Position numbers and translations under genes: made by a program. Under the pieces are notes generated by a model. It searched no databases. It was given only the letters and a program-made list of their open reading frames with translations, and had not been told where the DNA came from. A stretch of 64,000 nucleotides of DNA from Zonotrichia leucophrys gambelii (lineage: Eukaryota > Chordata > Aves > Passeriformes > Passerellidae). Position 1 is the first letter of the stretch. Each line of letters starts with the position of its first letter. The stretch is from positions 4,119,814 through 4,183,813 of the forward strand of contig NC_088193.1 of the NCBI RefSeq assembly GCF_028769735.1, in the 5' to 3' direction. Positions 1 through 10,793 of this stretch are shown in pieces.

Positions 1-401
1 AAGCCTGAGCCATGGGAGTTCATGAGCAATTCCCAACAAGAAGAAAAGCTCAGAGCTGCTGGTTCAGATGTTCCTGGAGCAGCTGGTGCTGCCTTTGCTG
101 AGGCTCAGGGTAACCCAACCCTTCCCAGGTAATCACTTTCCAATCCAACCTGAATGAAATGGAAACTGAGCTGCAGAAAGAGGAGCTGCACAAAGAGCTC
201 ATCCCTGGGGAGCTCCCTGCAGCCCTGCTGAGGCTGAAATGGGAGAAAACTCCTTTAAATGGGAGAGAATGAACACACCTGGAGCAGCACAAGGAAAACT
301 GGAAGCACACTTGTCACCATCTCACAGGGCTGTGGGGCTGCCCAAAATCACCCCCAGGAAAGGGCCCTGCAGGGTCACAAATGTCTTCTTTCCCTTCAAC
401 A
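1..401. other. Unassigned non-coding sequence
   Basis: No coding exon, known repeat or RNA gene is recognised. Short open frames exist on both strands but none has splice-site or codon-bias support. Confidence 0.5.
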
Positions 402-771
402 GCCAGGTGAGGGATTCCAGGTGAAATATTCTAGGCGAAACATTGCAGGTGAAACATTTCAGGTGAAGCATTCCAGGTGAGGCATTCCAGGTGAAACATT
501 GCAGGTGAAATATATTCCAGGTGAAATATTTTGGGTGAAGCATTCCAGGTGAAGCATTCCAAGGTTAAGCATTCCAAATGAAATATTCCAGGTGAAACAT
601 TCCAGGTGAAATATTTCAAGTGCAATATTCCAGGTGAAACATTCCAGGTGAAGCATTCCAGGTGAAACATTCCAGGTGAAACATTCCAGGTGAAATATTC
701 CAGGTGAAACATTCCAGGTGAAACATTCCAGGTGAAACATTCCAGGTGAAGCATTCCAGGTGAAGCACTCC
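402..771. repeat. Minisatellite, 14-bp unit, about 26 copies
   Basis: The unit attccaggtgaaac is repeated head to tail with point variants (gcattcc, atattcc, acattgc). Because 14 is not a multiple of 3, a 42-bp (14-residue) periodic peptide is open in several minus-strand frames. This is a by-product of a stop-free unit, not evidence of a gene. Confidence 0.9.
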
Positions 772-950
772 CTGTTTTCCAGCTGTTTGTTCTGCATTTT
801 GAGGTTTTTGCTGGAAGCTGAAGGCCTGGATCAGCTCCTATCAGAGCAGGATTTTCCCTTGGAATGTTCACTATCCACTCATTTTTCCCTTTCCAAGGTA
901 ACTCCTCAGTGATGCTGGGCACTGGGGAGGAAGAAGCTCTTCCAAGTTTC

Positions 951-1200
951 ATGGAATCCCAGAATGGTTTGGGTTGGAATGGAAATTAAAGATCAGTTCC
1001 CCTCTTGCCATGATGTCCCACCGTCCCAGGCTGCTCCTGTCCAGCCTGGCCTTGGACACTGCCAGGGATCCACATCTTCTCTGGGAATTCCATCCCAGCC
1101 CCTCACCACAGTCACAGGGAGGGATTTATTCCCAATATCCCATCCCAACCTTCTCCCTTCCAGTCTGAAGCCATTCCCCCCTTGTCTGGTGACTTCTGGA
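951..1200 (-). mobile_element. CR1 LINE fragment, 3' part, antisense
   Basis: The plus strand reads as the reverse complement of the bird CR1 3' region. Characteristic pieces are atggaatcccagaatggttt and gggttgga near 951-978, tggccttggacactgccagg near 1050, a decayed ttcccaatatcc near 1130 and gccattcccccc near 1172. It is a 5'-truncated non-autonomous remnant with small indels and no coding capacity. CR1 is the dominant LINE of birds and reptiles, which supports an avian source. Confidence 0.85.
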
Positions 1201-1779
1201 AGGGAGCTGAGGACAACTCAAAAGGGCAGCCCTGCCCCACACAGAAGGAAATTCCCTCCAGGGCTGCCTGAATTCCCTTCCTGAACCAAGGCCTTTAGGA
1301 TTTGGACCAAAACATGAATTGTGCATGATCCTTGAATTGTCCAAGTCCCCTCATGCAGGTGATGGAGAACATTTCCAGGCAGGAGGGAGGAGAAGCTCTG
1401 ACCATCACATCAAGTCCACAGAGAGGCCTCACACCTCTCTTCTCACCCAGCAAAGCATTTTGCACATTTAAAATCCTCAATTAAACTCCTCCAGTAGAGC
1501 TCAGATGTGTCTTTTCTTCCTATTGTACAACTATTCCTGAAAATCTCTGCAATTATCCAATATTACAGGCAAGAATTGCCAATTAAAACCTAATCAACAC
1601 AGTGTAAAGGCAGGCACCAAGCCAAGTGCTTCTAATTTTCTTCTCATTTTCGACCTGCTTGTCCCTTGTACTTCAGAAAGTTCAGAAAAGATGGAAGATG
1701 CAACAGGAGGCAGAAGAGATAAGAGGAAGGCTTTGATTCACTTTGTCTGGTTTCCAGTTCCCCAATTAACTACGGAATA
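1201..1779. other. Unassigned non-coding sequence
   Basis: No recognisable gene or repeat between the CR1 fragment and the tandem duplications that follow. Confidence 0.5.
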
Positions 1780-1893
1780 CTCAGATTTATGCAGAGATAG
1801 CTCAGGGGTCAAATTCCCTCTTGTTGCACTGCAGAATTCTCAGATTTATACAGAGATAATTCACAGGTCAAATTCCCTCCTGTGCATGTACTG
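1780..1893. repeat. Tandem duplication, 59-bp unit x 2
   Basis: The block beginning ctcagatttatgcagagata at 1780 recurs with substitutions at 1839. Both copies contain tcaaattccctc. It abuts the 248-bp duplication. Confidence 0.8.
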
Positions 1894-2370
1894 GAGCATG
1901 GGGAAGGGTCAGCTGTTTAATTGTGGCCTCATTTGAGGGATGAAATGCTGATTTGTCCTTCCTCTGATCAGCCACTGGAGCTGGATGTCACACCCTTGAC
2001 TGGGATAACTCCGAGAATTCCCAGCACAAAACCTCTCAAGGCAGGTCCTGATCTGCTTCATCCACACCCATTTGGAACCTTCCCAATTTCCACTGCAGTC
2101 AGCACCAAGGAAAACCTGCCCTGATTGCTTCTCACCTACTGGAGCACAGGGAAGGGTCAGCTGTTTAATTGTGGCCTCATTTGAGGGATGAAATGCTGAT
2201 TTCTGCATCCTCTGATCAGCTCCTGGAGCTGGATGTCACACCCTTGACTGGGATAACCCTGAGAATTCCCAGCACAAAACTTCTCCTGATCTTCTCCATC
2301 CACACCCATTTGGAACCTTCCCACTTCCACTGCAGTCAGCAGCAAGGAAAACCTGCCCTGATTGCTTCTC
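1891..2370. repeat. Tandem duplication, 248-bp period
   Basis: Copy 1 starts at 1891 and copy 2 at 2139. Shared landmarks are gggaagggtcagctgtttaa, ggatgtcacacccttgactg, cacacccatttggaacc and aacctgccctgattgcttct. Copies differ by substitutions and a short indel (copy 2 lacks about 10 bp around the copy-1 position 2038), so the duplication is not very recent. Confidence 0.9.
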
Positions 2371-4432
2371 CTCAGGCACAGAATCCAAGCCCTGTGAGCC
2401 AGCAGCGACCTGGGACTCACTCCAGGATTTTGGGATTTGCTTCCACACAGAGCATCACTCATCCCAAACATCCCCAAACCCCTGCACTCCACACTGAGCT
2501 CCCTCTTCCTGGCTGTAAAGAAAAACCTGCTCTGGTTCCATCCTCTTCTGTCAGCAAACAAATGGACAGGGATGGAATTATAAATCAATCCACAGGCATG
2601 GCAGTGTGGCTCCAGCACAGAAAATAAATGGGAATGTCTTCTTCTCCATGCAGGTGCTGGAGGATGACCAAGATTCAGCATATTCATCCCTCTGGGATAC
2701 AAATAGCTCAGCTTCCAGCACTGACACACTCATCTCTCCTCTGTCTGTCTGGGAAGCTCTGACTTCTCCTGAACTCTTTGGTCAATCCTAAAGAAACCAC
2801 TCAGCACTGAAATATTTGGAGTCTTTCACCATTTTTCTTGATTTGACCCCAAAAAAACTCATTCTGCTCAGCTCAGTGGCACCTCCCAGGTGTGGAATCA
2901 GCAGCACCACAAGGGCAGGAGCTCCTCAGAGCAGGAATTTTGGGTGTGAGCACACTGGAAGGGACAGGAATGACCTGGAACCTCGCAGGGAGCTCCAATC
3001 ACTCATCCTGAAATTGGTTTCCATTTCCACACAGGCAATTTTCCTCAGCCATCAAACCTGATAAAATGTCCCTTTCCTAAATGAAAAATATGCAAATGCC
3101 CCAAATTGCACATCTCATTTCACCCACAGCGAGTGAGGAGGTGAAAAGGGGAAGTGGGGAAAGGACAGAGCTCAAAGCTGGGGAAAAGCAGGAGCTGGAA
3201 ATCACATTGGGAATGATTTGTTACTTATTTGTACAGGTAGAAATTTCAGTAGCACCAACAGCCCACAGAGGTTTCAAAACAAAAGGAAAAAATCTGTGAT
3301 TTGGAATCAAAACTTACTGTACAGCAGCAGGAAGGAATTTCAACTGCCAGCCACCCCTTTGTTTGATAAAATTACAGGAATGGAAGTGATGGATGAGGGT
3401 GGAGCCTCCTGTCCTGTGCTCCCTTCTCCCTTTTCCTCCTTTTTTCATTCTTTTTATCCTACAGACACAATTCTGTGGATTAATACATTGAAATTCCCCT
3501 TTTAAGGTAGCAAAGTTAGGGCTACCTCTTTCCTGCAGGCATTTGTATAAAAACACACCCCCTTCATAAAAAATAACACTGCAAGATAATGGCACTTATA
3601 AAATACATTGATAATTCAGTGTGGGATTTTGGGCAGCTCCAGTGCTTCCCATATGTTCATCCCAATGACCTGGAGAGACAAAAATCTGAGGAAATATCAC
3701 AAAATAACATCACTTATCAATACAAAACTGTCCTGATTTACTGAGAGGTGCTGCAGTGACACAGAGACCACTGTTGGGCACTCCTAGGATAAGCTGGGAA
3801 AAGTGGACAAAAAAATAGCAGATTTAACATGAAAAAATTAAAAATCAGGGATATTTTTGGTTGGAAAACACCTGAGAGACCATTTGGTTTCAAACCACTG
3901 ACCTGAGGGTGGCATGAGCAGGATGCCAGCACACACCCAAGATGTCACTGGAAGATTTTCCCCTTCAGGAATAAAGTGCAGCAGTGTAAAATCACAGCAC
4001 AGCTTTATTATTCATGTTAAACTCCATCCTTACTAAGCTTGCACAGTTAAATACTGAATTTGCAAAGGCAATAAAGGATGTAGAAGAAAAATTGAATGGT
4101 GTAACACAGAAAATCTGAGCTTCGGGAAAATTTAGATGAAGATGAAGCAGAGCTCTCCCAGCAGCACAGCACGGAAAGCTGATGGAAATGGGGAGTGAAA
4201 GGCAGCAGGAGGGGAGGCACAAAAAACAAGGGGGGAATTGTAGATCCAGAGAATCCAACAGCAAAACATTCCTGGATTTCCACAGGGCTAAGACTTGACA
4301 CAACACTGACATAACCTGTGTCAGATGTATTTACATTGAACTCGGCTCTGACAGAGAGCGGTGGAGCACACTACAAATAAAATTTGCTGTGCCACAAAAC
4401 CTTGCCAGCCCTGAAATGCAGCATGGCAGGGG
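2371..4432. other. Unassigned non-coding sequence
   Basis: No supported exon. Contains one possible decayed CR1 fragment near 3851-3935, annotated separately. Confidence 0.5.
3851..3935 (-). mobile_element. Possible decayed CR1 fragment
   Basis: tttttggttggaaaacacct followed by gagaccatttggtttcaaac resembles the antisense CR1 3' motif (ggttggaa, then an acct, then a gatcat-like block, then gttcaaacc). The match is short and diverged. It could be chance. Confidence 0.3.
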
Positions 4433-4514
4433 CAGCACAGACAGACAGACAGAGTAATCACAGACAGACAGAGTAATGACAGACAGACAGAGGCAGCACA
4501 GACAGACAGACAGT
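4433..4514. repeat. ACAG microsatellite, interrupted
   Basis: Runs of acagacagacag are broken by gtaatcac, gtaatgac and ggcagc. It lies about 20 bp upstream of an LTR. Confidence 0.9.
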
Positions 4515-4537
4515 GGGGCTGGGCAGAGCTGTGTGAG

Positions 4538-5297
4538 TGTCTTAGGTTGGAAATGCAAAATATGACTGGCGGTGTTTATTCTGTTGCCATCTGTCAGAGC
4601 TGGGGCAGTTCTCTGCTGTTCATGGGGCAGTTTTCTTTATCTCTCCCACAGCCAATCCTCCCTCCAGGAGATCTCTGCTGTTCATGGGCCATTAATTATT
4701 AATTATCTTCTGTCCATGGGCCATTAATTATTAATTATCTTCTGTCCCTGGCCACTGAGTGTCCCTGCATGGCTGATCCAATCCCAGCATCCCATGGGGA
4801 GATGCTCCGCCCAGGGGAGGAGCCAAGCATTCCTACCTGGATCCAATCTGGCTTTGGGACACCCCAGCAGCCTCTGCCCCCTGCATTGCCAGAGGAGCAG
4901 CTTTCTGCTGCCCTGCATGGCCAGAGGGAGCCCAGGCCCATCTGCAGCAGCCCTGGAGCTGCAGAGGAAAACTCCCCCCTTGTGCAGGATCCCTGCTGCA
5001 GCAGAGCCACAGCTGGCACTGCAGGAGGGCTGAGCCCCCATGGATGGGGCTGGGACACCCCCTGGCACACAGGGGGCAGGGCATGGTCTGACTCTGGAAG
5101 TATTGGTTTTGTATTTTTATTTTCATGCATTTTTATTTTTTCCCTAATAAAGAACTGTTATTTCTACTCCCATATCTTTGTATGACAACCCCTTAATTTC
5201 AAAATTATAATAATTCAGAGGGAGAGGGTTTGCATTCTCTGTTTCAGGGGAGGTTCCTGCCTTCCTCAGCAGACACCTGCCTGTTCAAAGCAGGCCA
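4538..5297 (+). mobile_element. Solo ERV LTR, 5-bp TSD (family L1)
   Basis: Starts tgtcttaggttgg and ends caaagcaggcca, flanked by a perfect 5-bp target duplication gtgag (4533-4537 and 5298-5302). An AATAAA at 5146 follows a T-rich stretch, as expected near an LTR poly(A) site. A near-full-length second copy lies inverted at 10062-10788. A 5-bp duplication is typical of ERVL/class III-like elements; that class call is inference. A 33-bp segment (ccattaattattaattatct, near 4689) is duplicated here but single in the other copy. No internal retroviral genes flank it, so it is a solo LTR left by LTR-LTR recombination. Confidence 0.85.
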
Positions 5298-5302
5298 GTG
5301 AG

Positions 5303-6260
5303 CCCCAGGTGCTCCCAGCTCCAGTGACAATCGCTGCTAAATGCTCTCATTAATCCCCCTCAGACAGGCAGCACTCCCTGGGTTTCCCTCACACCTGTTG
5401 ATGGATCAATTCTGTCTCCTGCCCCGCTGCAAATCGAACTTGGTTAGACACTGCAAGTGCTGGTCATGATGCCAGAGCATTTATCCCACTTGTCCCTGAG
5501 CAGAAAATCCTTCTTTTATGAGATGGGCAGGACCAGACTGATCCTTCCTTGCTTCCCAGAACTTTGGATTTTCCTCTGCTAAAGCTGAAACACAGCCCAG
5601 GGCTGTCCCTGGGTGTTGTCACAGGGCAGGCAACACTTCCAAAATTTAATTTTATTTTATCCTCCTTCAACACAGGATGTATTCCTGTGGGTGCTGCCTG
5701 CACCCTGAGAAAATTCAGGCAACATTTATTAAACTGATCACATAATTGTGCTGTAATTAATGAAAAATACACCAAGACACTGCTGAAAATCTCATATTTC
5801 TTCATATTGTCCTTCAAGAGGAGGGCAGGAAAATTCAGTCCCTTTTGATCCCCGCTGCCCACAACCCTTCACACCCGGTTGTGCCAGCAGCAGTTGTAAT
5901 TCTTGGTGTCTTCCAGCTTTTGAATCTGATTGACATCCCTTGATTTGCTGTCAAAAAGCACATCTGAAACCCCCCCAGCAGCTGATGCTGCCCTAGCTCC
6001 CACTGCTGGAAGTGGTTCCATAAATATGGTTTGTGCATCACTGGAAAGTAAATAAACAGGCAAAAATGGATCATTTGTGTTGGATCCACACAATTGGTGT
6101 TGAATCCACCACTACAGCAGGAGGATTGGATCATAAAATCTTCAAAAAACAGAAACAGGGCCAGTGCTTGGCTTCCAAATGAAGCTGGTGCTGAAATAGC
6201 TGGAGGAGGCAAGAGAAACGTGGAGAGGGTTTGCCAAAGGGAGCAAGGGAGGCATTTTTG
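5303..6260. other. Unassigned non-coding sequence
   Basis: No recognised gene or repeat. The longest minus-strand open frame (about 130 codons near 5464-5862) has no family resemblance or splice support. Confidence 0.45.
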
Positions 6261-6362
6261 GGGCATGGAGAGTGATAAACAGGGGTTTTTTGGACATGGA
6301 GAGTGATAATCAGTTTTTTTGGGCATGGAGAGTGACAAAAAGGAGGTTTTCTGGGCATGGAG
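6261..6362. repeat. Tandem repeat, about 30-bp unit x 3.5
   Basis: Repeated gggcatggagagtgataaac and variants separated by T runs; the last unit is truncated at gggcatggagtt. Confidence 0.8.
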
Positions 6363-6495
6363 TTAAACAGGGCTGGCTCCAGCTCTGCTGTTTGCCAGGG
6401 CAGTCCAGGCTGCAATGGGAGCAGCAGCAAAGCCAAGATTCTGGAGATGCAACCCAGGAATTCCTTCAGCTTCACATATGCAGAAAGAATGTGCA

Positions 6496-6840
6496 TAAAT
6501 AAAATAAAATACATAGAAATAAAATAAACATAGATAATAATAAAATATAAATATAAATATAAATATAAATATAAATATAAATATAAAATATAGTTATAAA
6601 TATAAATAATAAAAATAAAATAAAAATTAAAATAAAATAAATAAATAGAAATGTGCAGAAATATCACAAGTTTAAATAAAAAATAAACAAATAAACAGAA
6701 ATGTGCACAAATAGCACGAGTTTAAATAAATAAATAAAAAAAATAAATAAATAGAAATGTGCAGAAATATCACGAGTTTAAATAAATAAATAAAAATAAA
6801 TAAATAAATAGAAATGTGCAGAAATATCACAAGTTTAAAG
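6496..6840. repeat. AT-rich array with a 60-bp composite unit
   Basis: 6496-6640 is built of ataaat/aaataa units (regular aaatat steps at 6545-6587). From about 6648 the A-rich tract becomes the spacer of a composite repeat in which agaaatgtgcagaaatatca followed by c-a/g-agtttaaata occurs four times. Confidence 0.85.
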
Positions 6841-9277
6841 GCTCCAGATCTGCTTTTGAGAGACCCTGCCCTGCATTTTATTGGCGACCCAAACTGCTGC
6901 CACAGCAGAAAAGCAGAGGCAGCTGCTGACTCCAACAAAATTGCGCTTTAATTTCAAAGTGCCCCCCGCCACTGCCATTATTTATTTGCCTCATTTCTTA
7001 ATTAATAAAATCACAGGAGTAAGTAACAAAACAAAGGCATCAGCATAACCACCAGAGATTTAAATATTGCTCTGAGCGTGGCAACTGCCCCTTCCAAAAA
7101 GCCTCTCCTTGCAGGGGACAGGGAAGTTTAAAGCCTCGTTCATCCTCTCAAACCCAGGATCAATTCTGTCAGCCAGCAGCAGCAGAAGTAACTCTTTTCA
7201 AGCCCTGCCAAGACCTTGCAGAAGATTTTAGCAGGGAAATTGGTCTGTGGCAGAAGTCTCCAAGGCCAAGCTGGCAGCTTAAGAGGCAGAGTTTAGAAAG
7301 AAGAAAAGCCTGAAGTGAGTGCCAGCAACAGAATATGAAATGATTGAAAGGAGTTCTGGACAAGAGGAAAAAAAAAAGCTTTCAAAACATCAGGCTGGTA
7401 ATTTATCAAAAGCTGCAAGTGTTGGATTGAGGGAGTTCACACAACCCATCAGAGGCACTTAATGATTGCTCCTCTCTTGCTCCCAAAGTCCTGACAAAGG
7501 AAATGTTTCCAGTGCAATGCTCAGATCCGGATGAAAGCACTGAGCGGCTCTGACAGGACAGGAGACATGAAACCAACGTGTCCATCCAGGAGGAAAAACT
7601 TCAGGCCAGCTGGATCCCATCAGGAATTCATCTGAAAGCTGAAAATATTAAATATTCTCACAATGTCTAACTGCAACTACAGGGCATTTAATAAAACTGA
7701 ATTCCTGTCAGGAAATGCTGCCTTACAAGCCAATGTGATCCTGATTTCAGGGTTTTGTGGCTTGGACTTATTTTGCAGCCCTGAACAAAGTGCTGGGATG
7801 TTTATTTATCCTTGGAAGTTTTACAGAGCCAGCCCTGAACAAAAGCTTCTGGAATGTTTATTTATCCCTGGAACTTTTACAGAGCCAGCATGGTACAAGT
7901 ACAGCTTGAATTAGAGGTGCCTTGTATCCACTAGAAATTATATGAACAGGAGGAAAAAAAAAAGTGTTAAATCCACATTCCTGATTTATCCTCCACAGCG
8001 TGCCCAAAAATCATTATTTCTCATTTCCAAGCTTAAACACTTGAAGAGCCTCTTTATCTCCCTTTTACCTGCTCCAGGAGTGTCAGGATGCTTTAGCAAT
8101 TATGAAAAAAAAGCTCTTGAAAAAACCTAAAGATTGGCCCAGTCGTGCTGGCTCCATTCTTCCAAGCATCTTTCAGATCCCTTTTTCCACTGCAATACCT
8201 TCTGGAACTCACCCCCATTTCCAGGGGGAATTTTAGCACAGGCACCAGGGCTGCATCCAGGGAGCTGAAGAGATGAAACTTCTTCCCTCTCTGTAGAGAA
8301 ATCTCTAAAGCTATTGTTAAAATCCCCTATTCCTTGGAACAAAGGCCATGCTCCATATAATGGTTTTTTTTTCTGTGCTGGTGAGTCACTGTGGCTCAGC
8401 AAGCAGCACTAAAAAGTTCATTTAAGCTTTGCCTGAAAGTTCATTTAAGTTTTTTTTTTTTTTTTTCCCCTCAAAGATCCACTTTACAGGCTTTAAAAAA
8501 GGAAGAAATTTAAACAGGGGGCACATCTCTGAGTGGCAGCACTTCTAATGGAGAAAGTGGCTCTGGAAAATTCTGTCAAGTGAGACATGAAAGAAAAATC
8601 TGAGTTTTTAAACTCTGGTGCTTCTCACTCAACATTTCTTACTTTTTTTTTCCTTTTTTTTTTAACAGAAGGAAAAAATCAAGATCAGAGGGCAGGGCAT
8701 GGCATTCCAGCAGATTCTCAGAGCTGTTATATTTATTTACAAACCCTCTCCTGTCACCCATTGTATTCCCCACAGGAAAATCCTCTTGAGTCAGGGCACC
8801 AAATGTGTTTTACACCTTTACTGAAGCAGATTTGATGGAAATTCATAAAGGAAAGGCTTTTTGGGAGGTTTTATTCTGTGCTAACCGAGGTACACACCCA
8901 ACCCATTGGGCACCTGCAAAATTCAGTGTAATTAAACAAGTTTCCTACTGGTTTGACTGGATTTGGCTTAAACAGAGAAAAGCAACCTGGAATTGAGTGG
9001 TTTCTGCTCCACTGGATGCCCAGGTACCTCCCAGAAGTGGCAGTGCCTTCGGATGCAGTGCTAAAAGCTTTTCCAGACCCTCCTTTTAGTGCCTTGCCTA
9101 AGGCCAAAAAGAACTGAAAGCACAGCAGGGACCAGAGCCCCAGAAATCCCAAATTTAAGAGCCTCCTGCTCCACCTGAACAAAACATTTTCTGCAAGCAC
9201 CCAGGTCAAGCTGCTGTTTCACCACAGAACCTGAAAATTCAAGCAGATATTTCCCCATTAACTCCTTCAGGAAAAAT
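6841..9277. other. Unassigned non-coding sequence
   Basis: No supported exon. Contains a 54-bp duplication (7777-7884) and simple T tracts near 8448 and 8642. Confidence 0.5.
7777..7888. repeat. Tandem duplication, 54-bp unit x 2
   Basis: agccctgaacaaa starts both copies (7777 and 7831), each followed by tgtttatttatcc and ttttacagagcc. Confidence 0.85.
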
Positions 9278-9776
9278 CCATCCAGCCAGAAAGTTTGGAA
9301 GGATTGTTGGTTATTCTTGATAATAACTCTTGGTTATTGTTATAACTTCTCTGGTTATTCTATCCAGTAAATTTGGATGGATTATTGGTTATTCTTGGTA
9401 ATATCTCTTGGTTATTATTATAACTTCTCTGGTTATTCTCATCCAGCCAGTAAGTTTGGAAGGATTGTTGGTTATTCCTATCCAGCCAGTAAATTTTGAA
9501 TGGATTATTGGTTATTCTTGGTAATAACTCTTGGTTATTATTATAACTCCTCTGGTTATTCTGTCCAGTAAATTTGGATGGATTATTGGTTATTCCCATC
9601 CAGCCAGTAAATTTGGATGGATTTATAAAGTTGGTTATCCCCATCTAGTCAGTAAATTTGGATGGATTGTTGGTTATTCCCATCCAGCCAGTAAATTTGG
9701 TTGAGGTGTTGGTTATTCACATCCAGTGAATCCATCCAATAAATTTGGATGGATTATTGGTTATTCCCATCCAGCA
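9278..9776. repeat. Composite minisatellite (ggttattc family)
   Basis: Variable-length units combine tccagccagtaaatttggat, ggattattggttattc and taactcttggttattattat. Unit lengths range from about 45 to 110 bp, and the tail (9595-9776) uses only the short unit. Extended open frames here are a by-product of repetition. Confidence 0.85.
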
Positions 9777-10061
9777 AACCTGGGAATAGCCCCAGAGTGT
9801 CCCCCCCAGTGAACATGGAATCCACACAAATGCTGCATTTCAGATCCTCGTCCATGTGCTCCTTCAGGTCAGTGCAAATTATAAAGAAAACCATCCAGCC
9901 CCAGGTTCCAACACTCTGCAGGATAAGTGAACTTGGTTTTAAACATCTGGACTCTGGATTACACCCTGATCTCAAGGGACTGATAAATCCTCCCATTCAC
10001 CCCCTCTGGATGCTCTCCCGTTATCCCTCCTTCCCCACTCCCTCAGGTTGCAGATGTCCCC

Positions 10062-10788
10062 TGTCCTGGTTTGAACAGCCAGGTGTCTGCTGAAGAAGGC
10101 AGGAGCCTCTCCTGAAATGGAAAATGCAAACCCTCTCCCTCTGAATTATTATAATTTTGAAATTAAGGGGCTCTCAGGCAAAGATATGGGAGCAGAAATA
10201 ACAGTTTTTTACTAGGGAAGAAAAAAAATAAAAAGATATAAATAAAAAAGAGCAATAATAGAAAACAACCCTGCCAGAGTCAGACCATGCCCTGTCCCCC
10301 TGTGTGCCAGGGGGTGTCCCAGCCCCATCCATGGGGGCTCAGCCCTCCTGCAGTGCCAGCTGTGGCTCTGCTGCAGCAGGGATCCTGCACAAGGGGGGAG
10401 TTTTCCTCTGCAGCTCCAGGGCTGCTGCAGATGGGCCTGGGCTCCCTCTGGCCATGCAGGGCAGCAGAAAGCTGCTCCTCTGGCAATGCAGGGGGCAAAG
10501 GCTGCTGGGGTGTCCCAAAGCTCAGATTGGATCCAGGTAGGAATGCTTGGCTCCTCCCCTGGGCAGAGCATCTGCCCATGGGATGCTGGGATTGGATCAG
10601 CCATGCAGGGACACTCAGTGGCCATGGACAGAAGATAATTAATAATTAATGTCCCATGAACAACAGAGATCCTGGAGGGAGGACTGGCTGTGGGGGAGAT
10701 AAAGAAAACTGCCCCATGAACAGCAGAGAACTGCCCCAGCTCTGACAGATGGGAACAAAATACACACCCCCATTTCCAACCTAAGACA
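10062..10788 (-). mobile_element. Solo ERV LTR, 5-bp TSD (family L1, inverted)
   Basis: Reverse-complement counterpart of the LTR at 4538-5297. It is bounded by tgtcctggtttg and ccaacctaagaca and by a perfect 5-bp target duplication tcccc (10057-10061 and 10789-10793). The different flanking duplication shows independent insertion, not segmental duplication. A single-base indel relative to the other copy (near tctgagctttgg) shifts the long open frame, so no protein is conserved. Confidence 0.85.
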
Positions 10789-10793
10789 TCCCC

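Noticed and set aside
431..952. 173-codon minus-strand Cys/Trp-containing periodic frame
   Set aside because: Translation of the 14-bp minisatellite; periodic at 14 residues as expected from 3 x 14 bp.
4769..5185. 138-codon frame inside the LTR at 4538, with a relative in the inverted copy (10212-10832)
   Set aside because: The frame is shared only because the LTR is shared. A one-base indel shifts the frame between copies, so there is no protein-level conservation.
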